NCBI GenBank assembly: GCA_042095835.1
Contig: JBELML010000105.1
Span: 1 to 23,297, forward strand
DNA from: DATFKA01 sp042095835
GTDB taxonomy: Bacteria > Bacteroidota > Bacteroidia > Chitinophagales > Saprospiraceae
Direction of reading: 5' to 3'
Length of the DNA: 23,297 bases
In this document: positions 1 through 7,750 of the stretch, one piece after another
Position numbering within the stretch: the stretch's first letter is position 1
How the letters are laid out: each line of letters opens with the position of its first letter
The notes under the pieces: model-generated
Told to the model about the DNA's origin: nothing
Database searches by the model: none
Seen by the model: the letters and a program-made list of their open reading frames with translations, nothing else
Position numbers and translations under genes: made by a program

Positions 1-1
1 A

Positions 2-55
2 GATGCTAGAGCGGTTTTGAATTGGAGTTTCAGTAAGAATTATAAAAAATTGTAG
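2..55 (+). CDS. 3' end of a possible outer-membrane beta-barrel protein (partial)
   Basis: Frame 2 is open from the window edge to a TAG at 53-55 and encodes 17 residues (DARAVLNWSFSKNYKKL). The alternating pattern followed by an aromatic/basic tail resembles the last strand of Bacteroidota TonB-dependent receptors or outer-membrane barrel proteins, which often end in a similar way. The other two forward frames stop within the first 20 bases. Only the tail is visible, so the family is a guess from a short stretch. It could also be chance reading of non-coding DNA. Confidence 0.35.
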   Translation, partial: DARAVLNWSFSKNYKKL

Positions 56-105
56 TGTAATTTTTTTTGGTGCGTTTGCCCTATAAGTGAATAAACAATA
101 ATCAT

Positions 106-113
106 TATTTTTG
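106..113 (+). promoter_or_regulatory. possible -7 promoter element (TATTTTTG)
   Basis: The bases match the Bacteroidota -7 consensus TAnnTTTG just upstream of the ATG at 119. No TTTG stands at the usual 17-23 base distance; the nearest is at 75-78, 27 bases away. A start about 7 bases downstream would give an almost leaderless transcript. This is weak evidence. Confidence 0.25.
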
Positions 114-118
114 ATCCC

Positions 119-568
119 ATGAAGGATCGATTATTTGTTTATGGCTCTTTGATGGGTGGTATCCAAACACCCATTGCGCAACTACTTCGTACCCATTCCA
201 ATTTCTTGGGTGAAGCTTTCGTTTCGGGTACACTTTATGATTTGGGTCGATACCCCGGACTAGTCTACCAAAAGCATCAAGCGCCCCAGGTGACTGGCCA
301 TCTCTTTGAGATTAAGGATATCCAACTCGTCTTCCCTGCCCTCGATGAATACGAGGGAGTAGACGGAGATAATCCCGACCGAAATGGAGCCGAATATCGA
401 AGAGCAATCATAGAAGTAAAGCATCAAAATGTTGTACTTCCTTCTTGGGCCTACCTTTATAATTTACCTACCGAGGACTTAAAAGTCATTAAATCAGGGA
501 ATTATCTGGAATATTTGCAAAAAAATCGCGATTATCAACACTTTGTCAACCAAACAAAGGAATATTAA
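119..568 (+). CDS. gamma-glutamylcyclotransferase-like (GGCT/AIG2 family) protein
   Basis: The 149-residue cytoplasmic protein begins with the hallmark YGSL loop (Y8-G9-S10-L11), which binds the gamma-glutamyl group in this family. It continues with the GxLYDLGxYPG pattern around residues 37-47 and an LDEYEG motif at 75-80, whose last Glu (E79) is the likely catalytic acid. The Y93-R94 pair also fits the family. Relatives release 5-oxoproline from gamma-glutamyl amines or peptides, but the true substrate cannot be told from sequence. Length is normal for the single-domain family. The ATG at 119 is the only sensible start, and no Shine-Dalgarno is visible. The stop codon is followed without a gap by the ATG of the next gene, so the two are probably co-transcribed. 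Confidence 0.85.
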   Translation: MKDRLFVYGSLMGGIQTPIAQLLRTHSNFLGEAFVSGTLYDLGRYPGLVYQKHQAPQVTGHLFEIKDIQLVFPALDEYEGVDGDNPDRNGAEYRRAIIEVKHQNVVLPSWAYLYNLPTEDLKVIKSGNYLEYLQKNRDYQHFVNQTKEY

Positions 569-2665
569 ATGAGAAGGCTATTTATTTTTTTCTGCACCAT
601 TTCGCTTTGCTTGTCAAGCTGCTATGCACAGGAGCAGGAATATACCAATGCCCTCATCAATGAGACAAGCCCCTACCTGCTTCAACATGCCCATAATCCA
701 GTCGATTGGCATCCCTGGAATGAAGCCAGCCTCAATAAGGCCAAAGAAGAAGACAAATTAATCCTAATCAGCATCGGCTATGCTGCCTGCCACTGGTGTC
801 ATGTCATGGAACACGAATCTTTTGAAGACACCACCGTAGCTAATAAAATGAATGCTTATTTCCTAAACATCAAAGTAGATCGTGAGGAGCGACCAGATGT
901 AGATGCCATCTATATGAATGCCTGTCAACTAGCATCAGGAGGCAACTGCGGTTGGCCTTTAAATGTATTTGCCCTACCGGATGGGCGACCGGTGTGGGCA
1001 GGAACTTATTTCCCCAAAAAGAATTGGATCGAGATACTAGAGTATTTTAACAAGGTCAAAAAGGATAGTCCAGAAAAATTGGAAGACTACGCTGCCAAAT
1101 TACTAGAAGGCATTCAAGCTTTAGACAATATTACCAGTACCGACAGCGAATTAAAACTCGACATAGAGGCAGCCGACTTGGCGATGACCAGCCTCGTAGA
1201 TATGATGGACCCTAAATGGGGCGGTCGTATTGGAGCACCTAAGTTCCCCGTTCCTGTCAATCAAGAGCTGCTGCTGCAATCTTATTATTATACAGGTAAT
1301 GAAGCGGCCCTGGATCGACTCAATACCACGCTGACTAATATCGCTTGGGGTGGTATTTATGATCATCTTGGTGGTGGTTTTGCTCGTTATGCCACCGATG
1401 AAGCTTGGCGCATTCCGCATTTTGAGAAAATGTTGTACGACAACGCTCAATTACTCAGCTTATATGCTAAAGCCTTTGCCATCACTAAAAATGAACTCTA
1501 TCAACAAAGAATAGAAGAAACGATTGCTTTTTTAGAAAAAGATTTAATGTCTGCCGAAGGTGGTTTCTTTTCTTCTCTCGATGCAGATAGCGAGGGAGAA
1601 GAGGGAAAATATTACGTCTGGACAAAAGCGGAGATGCAGGCCATTATTGGTAATTCCGAGATGGCCACTCATTTTTTAGACTTTTATCAAATCAAGGAAA
1701 AAGGCAATTGGGAAGAAAGCAAAAATATCCTTTATCAACTTCGCCCCTTAAGGGCCTATGCGGAGCAAAACAATCTAGCAATTGAAGCCCTTGAAAAAGG
1801 TTTTAAAACCTTTAAATCTCAACTTTTAGTAGAGCGTAAAAAGAGAGTTGCTCCACCTTTAGATGATAAAATATTGACCGCTTGGAATGCACTAATGATC
1901 TCTGGTTTGACAGATGCTTACCGCTATTTGGGAGATCAACACTACCTTGATTTAGCTATTCAGAATGCTAATTTCATTAGAGAAAAGCTGCAAAAAGAGG
2001 ATGGCCGACTACTACGAACCCACAAGGATGGAACAAGTAAAATCAATGCCTTTCTGGATGATTATGCCTTCCTTGCCCAAGCCTTTATCGACCTGTATGA
2101 AGTAAGCTTTGATGAAACTTGGCTCAGTGCCGCTCAACAGCTGATCGACTACGCGATTATGCATTTCTATGAGGAAAACAAGTCCATTTTCTACTATACT
2201 TCAGACCTTGATCCGCCTTTGATTACTCGAAAAGTAGAATTAGTGGACAATGTCATTCCTGGATCAAATTCTGCTATGGCAAAGGTCTTGTTTGACCTTT
2301 CATTATTGTTGTATAACAAAGATTATCAGGCGATAGCAGAGGGTATGCTTGTACAAATGCAAGATCAATTATTAGAAGAAAATACGGCTTCCTACTACGC
2401 CAATTGGTGGCAACTTTACCTCAGCATGAGTAAACCTCCTTTTGAAATCGCCATCGTAGGAGAAGCATACCAAGATTTAAAGACCAGTTTCCAAAAGCAA
2501 TACTTGCCTAATGCCTTATTTTTAGGAGGTCAATCTGAAGGAAGTCTAGCGCTATTACAAAATAAATTGCAAGAAGGAAGCACCTATATTTATGTTTGCA
2601 AGGATAAGTTGTGTAAACTTCCTGTACAAAAGGTGGCAGATGCTTTGCAACAAATGAAGGAATAG
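569..2665 (+). CDS. DUF255 thioredoxin-like protein (YyaL/SPATA20 family), probable lipoprotein
   Basis: The 698-residue protein belongs to the family annotated as thioredoxin domain-containing DUF255 (bacterial YyaL, animal SPATA20). The N-terminal thioredoxin-like domain (about 30-190) carries the family signature NETSPYLLQHAHNPVDW at 31-47, a CxxC-like centre C74-H-W-C77 followed by H78, and VDREERPD at 103-110. The rest resembles a six-hairpin (alpha/alpha) barrel related to N-acylglucosamine 2-epimerase folds, with GGGFARYATDEAWRIPHFEKM as a recognisable block. Residues 1-17 form a signal sequence ending in LSSC, a good lipobox, with Cys18 as the lipidation site, so the protein is predicted to be exported and anchored. 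Its biochemical role is not established. It starts directly after the preceding stop codon. The 3' end converges on the FtsE gene with a 6-base gap and no terminator. Confidence 0.9.
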   Translation: MRRLFIFFCTISLCLSSCYAQEQEYTNALINETSPYLLQHAHNPVDWHPWNEASLNKAKEEDKLILISIGYAACHWCHVMEHESFEDTTVANKMNAYFLNIKVDREERPDVDAIYMNACQLASGGNCGWPLNVFALPDGRPVWAGTYFPKKNWIEILEYFNKVKKDSPEKLEDYAAKLLEGIQALDNITSTDSELKLDIEAADLAMTSLVDMMDPKWGGRIGAPKFPVPVNQELLLQSYYYTGNEAALDRLNTTLTNIAWGGIYDHLGGGFARYATDEAWRIPHFEKMLYDNAQLLSLYAKAFAITKNELYQQRIEETIAFLEKDLMSAEGGFFSSLDADSEGEEGKYYVWTKAEMQAIIGNSEMATHFLDFYQIKEKGNWEESKNILYQLRPLRAYAEQNNLAIEALEKGFKTFKSQLLVERKKRVAPPLDDKILTAWNALMISGLTDAYRYLGDQHYLDLAIQNANFIREKLQKEDGRLLRTHKDGTSKINAFLDDYAFLAQAFIDLYEVSFDETWLSAAQQLIDYAIMHFYEENKSIFYYTSDLDPPLITRKVELVDNVIPGSNSAMAKVLFDLSLLLYNKDYQAIAEGMLVQMQDQLLEENTASYYANWWQLYLSMSKPPFEIAIVGEAYQDLKTSFQKQYLPNALFLGGQSEGSLALLQNKLQEGSTYIYVCKDKLCKLPVQKVADALQQMKE

Positions 2666-2671
2666 GAATAC

Positions 2672-3358
2672 TCAAATTTCAATTTCTTGATCATCAAAAA
2701 TGCGTTGGTTCAGGCATCGAATGATCCGTGCTGGAAAATTTTCGAGGATACGATAATCGTGGGTAGCAAATAGTACAGCGGTATTGAATTGCTGTGCGAG
2801 ATTCCGAATCAGCAATAAAATATCATCAGAGGTTTCGGGATCGAGGTTGCCTGTAGGCTCGTCTGCTAAAATGATTTGCGGATTATTTAAAAGCGCTCTT
2901 GCAATGACCACGCGCTGCTGCTCTCCTCCAGATAATTGGTGGGGCATTTTGTCTATTTTATCTGCTAGATTCACCCTTTCAAGAATGTTTTTGATCCGTT
3001 TATCCAGCCCTTCTTTGCTATGTTTACCGGTAGCTCGCAAAACAAAAGCCAGATTTTGATACACCGTCCGATCGTCTAAAAGGTTAAAATCTTGGAAGAC
3101 TATGCCTAGTTTCCGGCGTAATTGGGGAATATTTTTGCGGTTAAGCTTCTGTAAATCAAATCCTGCTACATTTCCGCTTCCCTCTTTTAGTGGTAGAGCA
3201 CCGTATAGTGTTTTCAACAAGGAAGATTTGCCCGAGCCTGTTTTCCCAATCAAGTAGCAGAATTCGCCAGGCATAATTCTCAAATCCACTTTATCCAAGA
3301 TGAGTTTATCTTGCTGATAAATATTGGCCTGTTTTAAACGTACAATAAGCTGCTCCAT
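2672..3358 (-). CDS. ftsE: FtsE-type cell-division ABC transporter ATP-binding protein
   Basis: The 228-residue protein is a complete single ABC ATPase domain. Visible motifs are Walker A GKTGSGKSS (38-46), Q-loop Q89 in FQDFNLL, signature LSGGEQQR (142-149), Walker B ILADEP with D166 and E167, and the H-loop His200. Length and the FQDFNLLDDRTVYQNLAF region are typical of FtsE, which pairs with the membrane protein FtsX to control peptidoglycan hydrolases during division. No ftsX lies next to it here, so the assignment rests on sequence resemblance. LolD/MacB-type ATPases are close alternatives. The gene is divergent from the nitrilase gene, and a perfect palindrome lies immediately upstream of its ATG. 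Confidence 0.82.
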   Translation of the reverse strand: MEQLIVRLKQANIYQQDKLILDKVDLRIMPGEFCYLIGKTGSGKSSLLKTLYGALPLKEGSGNVAGFDLQKLNRKNIPQLRRKLGIVFQDFNLLDDRTVYQNLAFVLRATGKHSKEGLDKRIKNILERVNLADKIDKMPHQLSGGEQQRVVIARALLNNPQIILADEPTGNLDPETSDDILLLIRNLAQQFNTAVLFATHDYRILENFPARIIRCLNQRIFDDQEIEI

Positions 3359-3364
3359 GAAATC

Positions 3365-3384
3365 ATTTTAGCTAAAGCTAAAAT
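3365..3384. repeat. perfect palindrome in the ftsE/nitrilase divergent intergenic region
   Basis: ATTTTAGC, a 4-base TAAA spacer and GCTAAAAT form a perfect 8-bp inverted repeat. It lies between the ftsE start (3358) and the -7 element of the nitrilase gene (3391-3398). On the minus strand its right arm overlaps TATTTTAG (3385-3378), a 7-of-8 match to the -7 consensus for ftsE. The position suits an operator for either or both genes, but AT-rich palindromes can arise by chance. Confidence 0.4.
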
Positions 3385-3390
3385 AGTCAT

Positions 3391-3398
3391 TATCTTTG
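3391..3398 (+). promoter_or_regulatory. -7 promoter element of the nitrilase gene (TATCTTTG)
   Basis: This is an exact match to TAnnTTTG. A TTTA at 3367-3370 lies 20 bases upstream, close to the expected -33 TTTG. A start near 3405 would leave a leader of roughly 28 bases before the ATG at 3433. It would make the upstream TTG at 3412 a poorly placed initiation codon. Confidence 0.5.
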
Positions 3399-3432
3399 TT
3401 GACTAAAGTAATTGGACAAGATTTTCTTAATC

Positions 3433-4377
3433 ATGCAGCATCAAGACCAAGTAAAAGTAGCTATCGTCCAGGAGCGTCCTGTGTATTTAGACCTGCAAAA
3501 GAGTCTACAAAAAGCAGCGCGAGTAAGCCAAGAGGCTGCCCAGCAAGGAGTAGATTTGCTCGTTTTCGGAGAAACTTGGCTATGCGGCTATCCTGCTTGG
3601 ATCGATTACCTGCCCAATATTGCGCTCTGGGATTATGAGCCTACCGCTCAGGTTTTTTTAGAAATGCTGGAAAATGGCGTTGAGATACCCGGCAAAGCTA
3701 TTGACCAGCTTAGTCAAATGGCTGCTGACTTTGGTCTATATATCGTCATGGGCGTCAACGAACGGGTACAGCAGGGCGCTGGCCAGGGAACCTTATACAA
3801 TAGTTTATTGATCTTTGATAAGCAGGGACAGCTAGCAGTACATCACCGAAAATTAATGCCTACCTACACCGAAAAGCTACTCTACGGAACGGGAGATGGA
3901 CACGGCCTTCAATCGATCGATACCTCTTTTGGTAAATTAGGAGCGCTGATATGCTGGGAGCATTGGATGCCCCTTACTCGACAAACCATGCATATTGCCG
4001 GAGAGCTGATTCATATCGCACTCTGGCCCGCAGTGAAAGACCTCCACCAATTGGCAAGCCGGCATTATGCTTTTGAGAGTCAGTCTTATGTGATAGCGGT
4101 AGGCCAAATACTCCAGGTAAAAGATTTGCCCAAGGCATTACCGCTACCCCAAGAACTTGCCAAGACGCCAGATCGATATTTATTAAATGGAGGAAGCAGC
4201 ATCATTGGTCCAGATAGCGCCTATATTATGGAGCCCCAATTCGAGACAGAGAACTTACTTGTGCATGACATCAAAGACTTAAATAAGGCCTATAAAGGAC
4301 GTTTAAAACTAGATGTAAGTGGGCATTATAACCGCCCAGATGTCTTTGATTTGAAAATCAATAAAAGACGCCTATAA
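3433..4377 (+). CDS. nitrilase-family carbon-nitrogen hydrolase
   Basis: The 314-residue protein has the full nitrilase catalytic set: Glu47 in FGETWLCGYP, Lys140 in HHRKLMPTYTEK, and Cys174 in ALICWEHWMPL. The CWEHxMPL context is typical of branch-1 true nitrilases (nitrile to carboxylic acid plus ammonia) rather than of amidases or NAD synthetase-like members. The preferred substrate cannot be read from sequence. The ATG at 3433 is chosen. A TTG at 3412 in the same frame would add seven residues but lies only about seven bases after the predicted transcription start. No signal peptide is present, so it is cytoplasmic. It is transcribed away from ftsE and seems to have its own promoter. The downstream gap contains a small hairpin. 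Confidence 0.9.
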   Translation: MQHQDQVKVAIVQERPVYLDLQKSLQKAARVSQEAAQQGVDLLVFGETWLCGYPAWIDYLPNIALWDYEPTAQVFLEMLENGVEIPGKAIDQLSQMAADFGLYIVMGVNERVQQGAGQGTLYNSLLIFDKQGQLAVHHRKLMPTYTEKLLYGTGDGHGLQSIDTSFGKLGALICWEHWMPLTRQTMHIAGELIHIALWPAVKDLHQLASRHYAFESQSYVIAVGQILQVKDLPKALPLPQELAKTPDRYLLNGGSSIIGPDSAYIMEPQFETENLLVHDIKDLNKAYKGRLKLDVSGHYNRPDVFDLKINKRRL

Positions 4378-4393
4378 AATGACAAGTTTTTTA

Positions 4394-4407
4394 CTGACTT
4401 TTGTCAG
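4394..4407 (+). terminator. weak hairpin after the nitrilase gene
   Basis: CTGAC, a TTTT loop and GTCAG form a perfect 5-bp stem, followed by CCTTTT. It sits 16 bases after the nitrilase stop and before the predicted ccmE promoter, so it could be an intrinsic terminator. The stem is short and the T-run poor. Confidence 0.25.
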
Positions 4408-4428
4408 CCTTTAAAAGAGATAGAAGCT

Positions 4429-4436
4429 TAATTTTG
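4429..4436 (+). promoter_or_regulatory. -7 promoter element of the ccmE operon (TAATTTTG)
   Basis: This is an exact TAnnTTTG match 18 bases before the ccmE ATG. A TTTG at 4400-4403 lies 25 bases upstream, slightly farther than the usual 17-23. The predicted leader is only about 11 bases. Confidence 0.45.
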
Positions 4437-4454
4437 TAACTAATTTAAATACCA

Positions 4455-4850
4455 ATGAAACGAATATATATCATAGCAGCCATAATGGTAGGTGTCGCCA
4501 TCGCCATTTTTGTGAATGCCTCTGGCGACATGAGCACCTACTCTACCTTTGCCGCAGCGGAGAAAGTAAGTAGTAAAGTGAAAATCGCCGGACAATTAGC
4601 CAAGGATAAAGAAATGGTCTACGATCCAGAGGTAGATCCTAATTATTTTAGCTTCTTTATCAAAGACACCGATGGTGTTGAGAAAAAGGTGGTATTATTA
4701 GCCGCCAAACCACAAGATTTCGAATTATCAGAGCAAATCGTAGTCACCGGGAAAATGCAAGAGGATATGTTTGTGGCCACTGATTTACTCATGAAATGCC
4801 CTTCGAAGTATAAAGACGAAGAGGTGTATATCAAAGGAGAGCAAGGGTAG
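4455..4850 (+). CDS. ccmE: cytochrome c maturation heme chaperone CcmE, cysteine (CxxxY) type
   Basis: The 131-residue protein has the CcmE layout: a short N-terminal membrane anchor (about 4-21) followed by a periplasmic OB-fold with VKIAGQLAKD (42-51), FFIKDTDG (67-74) and VVTGKMQEDMFVATDLLMKCPSKY (96-119). CcmE carries heme covalently from CcmC to CcmF for attachment to apocytochromes c. In the classical protein the heme-binding residue is His in an HxxxY motif. Here the equivalent site is C115-P-S-K-Y119, i.e. CxxxY, as in the variant System I reported in archaea and some bacteria. The gene is followed by ccmF after 44 bases, which supports the call. ccmABCD and ccmH are not in the window. 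Confidence 0.92.
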   Translation: MKRIYIIAAIMVGVAIAIFVNASGDMSTYSTFAAAEKVSSKVKIAGQLAKDKEMVYDPEVDPNYFSFFIKDTDGVEKKVVLLAAKPQDFELSEQIVVTGKMQEDMFVATDLLMKCPSKYKDEEVYIKGEQG

Positions 4851-4894
4851 TCTTAATCACTACCTTTTAACTAAAACAACAGTAATCCTAATCA

Positions 4895-7750
4895 ATGGGA
4901 GACATACAATATATTGGCGAGTCTTTACTGCCTGGTCAATTGGGGCACTTTGCCTTAGTAGCAGCATTTGTTAGTAGCTTATTAGCCTTGTTTGCGTATA
5001 GCAAATCGACGTATCGCAACGAGGAGATCACCGTTGACAAAGGTTGGCGAAATATTGGCCGAATTGCCTTCACCATTCAAGGAATAGGTATTTTCAGTGT
5101 GATTGGAATCATCTTCTACCTGATGATCAGCCAGCGCTATGAATACCAGTATGTATGGTCTCATGTATCAGAAGATTTACCCTTCAAATATATATTTTCT
5201 GCCTTTTGGGAAGGTCAGGAAGGAAGCTTTTTACTTTGGATGTTTTGGCATGTAGTACTGGGTTTTGTACTCATGTACGTCGCTAAAAAATGGGAGGGAC
5301 CAACCATGGCGGTATTATCAGCCGTGCAACTGTTTCTATTATCCATGCTTTTGGGCATTTATTTTGGTGATACCAAAATCGGTACTTCTCCTTTATTGCT
5401 CCTACGAGAGACGATGGATGCCCCTATTTTTGCCAAAGCTGACTATCTCAGCCTCATTAAGGGAAATGGTTTAAACCCTTTGCTACAGAATTACTGGATG
5501 ACGATTCACCCTCCTACTCTATTCTTGGGTTTTGCTTCCACTACCATACCTTTCACCTTTGCGATTGCGGGACTTTGGACAGGCCAACATAAAGCCTGGT
5601 TAAAACCAGCTCTAGGGTGGGCACTGTTTAGCGGAGGTATCCTTGGTACAGGTATTTTAATGGGTGGCGCCTGGGCCTACGAGGCTTTGAGTTTTGGTGG
5701 ATATTGGGCCTGGGATCCAGTAGAGAATATGTCTTTGGTCCCCTGGTTGATTTTAATCGCTGGCTTACATACCAATCTAGTCGCAAGAGCTACCGGAGGG
5801 GCTATTAAAGCAACCTATGTCTACTACCTGCTTACCTTTTTGTTGATCGTTTACTCTACATTCTTGACTCGCTCTGGTGTATTGGGAGAAACTTCCGTAC
5901 ATGCCTTTACAGAAATGGGCCTAGAATGGCAATTAGTCGCCTTTATGGGCGCTTTTACGGGTTTAAGTATCGGCTTGATGATCTGGAAATTCCGCGAGGT
6001 ACCTACTCCTAAAAAGGAAGAACCCGTTGCATCTAAGGAGTTCTGGATGTTCATCGGTACATTGATACTTTTGTTTTCTGCAATTATTATCACGGCCTCT
6101 ACTTCTCTCCCTGTTTATAATAAAATCATGACCTACTTCAATCCGGTATTTGAGGGTAGAGTCATTACAGATCCGGTACCACACTATAATAAATACCAGA
6201 TTTGGATCGCCATTTTCATTGCTTTACTTTCTTCTTGTGCTCAATTTTTGAGGTATAGAGAAGTCAACTTTAAAAAGCACTTACGCTCATTTGGCCTATC
6301 GATGTTGGTTGCTACCTTAATCGCTTTGCCTTTGACCTTCCTCGTCAATAGCTGGACGCCTGCCCACAATTGGCAATATATGCTTTTGTTATTCGCAGGC
6401 ATTTTCTCTACCGTAGCCAATCTGATGCACCTTTTCCAAACAGGTTTTAAAATGCCTAAAATGGTGGGGTCTGCGCTTTCTCATGTTGGCTTTGGTTTAA
6501 TGCTGGTGGGTATCATTGCCTCCGGAGTCAATAAACGTATCATCTCTTCTAGCCCTTTTGTAATGGAAGGTCTATTGACTAATATGGAAGATGATGAAGG
6601 TTGGCGAAAAAACCTACTCCTCTTCAAAGGTACACCCATGATTATGGAAGATTATGAGTTGACCTATATCTCTGATACTTTAGATCGCTACGACCGTACC
6701 TATACCCTCAATTTCAAACGCAAGGCTGAAGACGGGTCTGTGGTAGAGGAATTCAACATCTACCCTATGGTCCAGTATAATAAAGAATATACCAAGATTG
6801 CTTCTTCTAATCCTAGTACCCGACATTATTTAGGGAAGGACATTTTCACTTATGTCAGTGGTCTACCTGAGGTAGAAATGAATTTCCAGCTGAGAAAAGA
6901 AAAAGAAGATAGCCTGGATTATAAACGATACTACGCTGGTCTTGGAGAAGCCTTTACGATAAAAGATACTGTTGAGCTCAAAGACAAGAAGCAGCAACAA
7001 ATTCGTAACTACCAGGTTCGACCGATTGAAGTCAATCGAAATCCAAGTCACAAAGACTACGAGCGAGAGCCAGGTGATATACCGATTGGTCTAAAGATGC
7101 AGGTCCGACGCGATGACAAAGACTCCGTCTATATCGTAGAGCCCATCATTGTATTGCGTGGTCAACTATTGTATACCTATCCAAGTCAGGTAGATGATTT
7201 GAGTGCAAAATTCAGAGTTGGGGAGACTATTTTTGAGCAATTACTCACCCCAGATGACGAGCTTGATTATCAGGAGTTTGTGGTAGCACAAGGAGAATCC
7301 TTTAGTTATAATGGTTTTCAAATGCAATTTGCTGGTTTTAATAAAGCGCCAGAGCATCCTAATTATGTAAATGAGGAGGGCGACATCGCAGTAGGCGCAA
7401 TGGTGAGTGTACAGACCCCTAACCAAGCCAACTACGTGACGCAACCTGTTTTCTTTATCAGAGAAAACCTACCGTATAATATCAAAGATGAAGTCATTGC
7501 AGAAGGCCTTCATATTCGTTTTGTCAAATTGGATCCTGCTAGTGAGACGGCCACTATCCTGGTGGCGCAGTCAACAGAAGCAAGTAAGATTCCATTTGAG
7601 ATGGCAACAGAATCCTTTTCTTCAAGCTGGATTGTACTACAAGCCATCGAATTTCCAGGAATCAATCTTTTCTGGTTAGGTAGCATCATGATGATGCTCG
7701 GTATGTTTTGGAGTATGTGGTATCGATTCAGGAAAAAGAACCAAACTTAA
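4895..7750 (+). CDS. ccmF: cytochrome c heme lyase CcmF (enlarged)
   Basis: This polytopic inner-membrane protein contains the tryptophan-rich WWD heme-handling motif GGYWAWDPVENMSL (268-281). Its candidate heme-ligand histidines lie in WSHVSEDLP (H90), TIHPPTLFLG (H205), AGLHTNL (H292), TSVHAF (H336) and SHVGFGLMLVGI (H530). CcmF takes heme from CcmE and catalyses thioether bonding to apocytochrome c on the periplasmic side. At 951 residues it is about 300 longer than E. coli CcmF (647). The excess lies in the stretch from about 546 to 925, between the membrane segment near H530 and the final segment FWLGSIMMMLGMFWSMWY, and is charged and soluble-looking. The gene overlaps the next one by one base (TAATG), implying translational coupling. 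Confidence 0.95.
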   Translation: MGDIQYIGESLLPGQLGHFALVAAFVSSLLALFAYSKSTYRNEEITVDKGWRNIGRIAFTIQGIGIFSVIGIIFYLMISQRYEYQYVWSHVSEDLPFKYIFSAFWEGQEGSFLLWMFWHVVLGFVLMYVAKKWEGPTMAVLSAVQLFLLSMLLGIYFGDTKIGTSPLLLLRETMDAPIFAKADYLSLIKGNGLNPLLQNYWMTIHPPTLFLGFASTTIPFTFAIAGLWTGQHKAWLKPALGWALFSGGILGTGILMGGAWAYEALSFGGYWAWDPVENMSLVPWLILIAGLHTNLVARATGGAIKATYVYYLLTFLLIVYSTFLTRSGVLGETSVHAFTEMGLEWQLVAFMGAFTGLSIGLMIWKFREVPTPKKEEPVASKEFWMFIGTLILLFSAIIITASTSLPVYNKIMTYFNPVFEGRVITDPVPHYNKYQIWIAIFIALLSSCAQFLRYREVNFKKHLRSFGLSMLVATLIALPLTFLVNSWTPAHNWQYMLLLFAGIFSTVANLMHLFQTGFKMPKMVGSALSHVGFGLMLVGIIASGVNKRIISSSPFVMEGLLTNMEDDEGWRKNLLLFKGTPMIMEDYELTYISDTLDRYDRTYTLNFKRKAEDGSVVEEFNIYPMVQYNKEYTKIASSNPSTRHYLGKDIFTYVSGLPEVEMNFQLRKEKEDSLDYKRYYAGLGEAFTIKDTVELKDKKQQQIRNYQVRPIEVNRNPSHKDYEREPGDIPIGLKMQVRRDDKDSVYIVEPIIVLRGQLLYTYPSQVDDLSAKFRVGETIFEQLLTPDDELDYQEFVVAQGESFSYNGFQMQFAGFNKAPEHPNYVNEEGDIAVGAMVSVQTPNQANYVTQPVFFIRENLPYNIKDEVIAEGLHIRFVKLDPASETATILVAQSTEASKIPFEMATESFSSSWIVLQAIEFPGINLFWLGSIMMMLGMFWSMWYRFRKKNQT

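Noticed and set aside
3412..3432. Upstream TTG start for the nitrilase gene
   Set aside because: It is only about seven bases after the predicted transcription start, and the ATG at 3433 gives a normal nitrilase N-terminus.
4379..4432. 17-codon hydrophobic micro-ORF (MTSFLLTFVSLLKEIEA) after the nitrilase gene
   Set aside because: It spans the hairpin and overlaps the predicted ccmE -7 element. A chance ORF of this size is common in AT-rich gaps.
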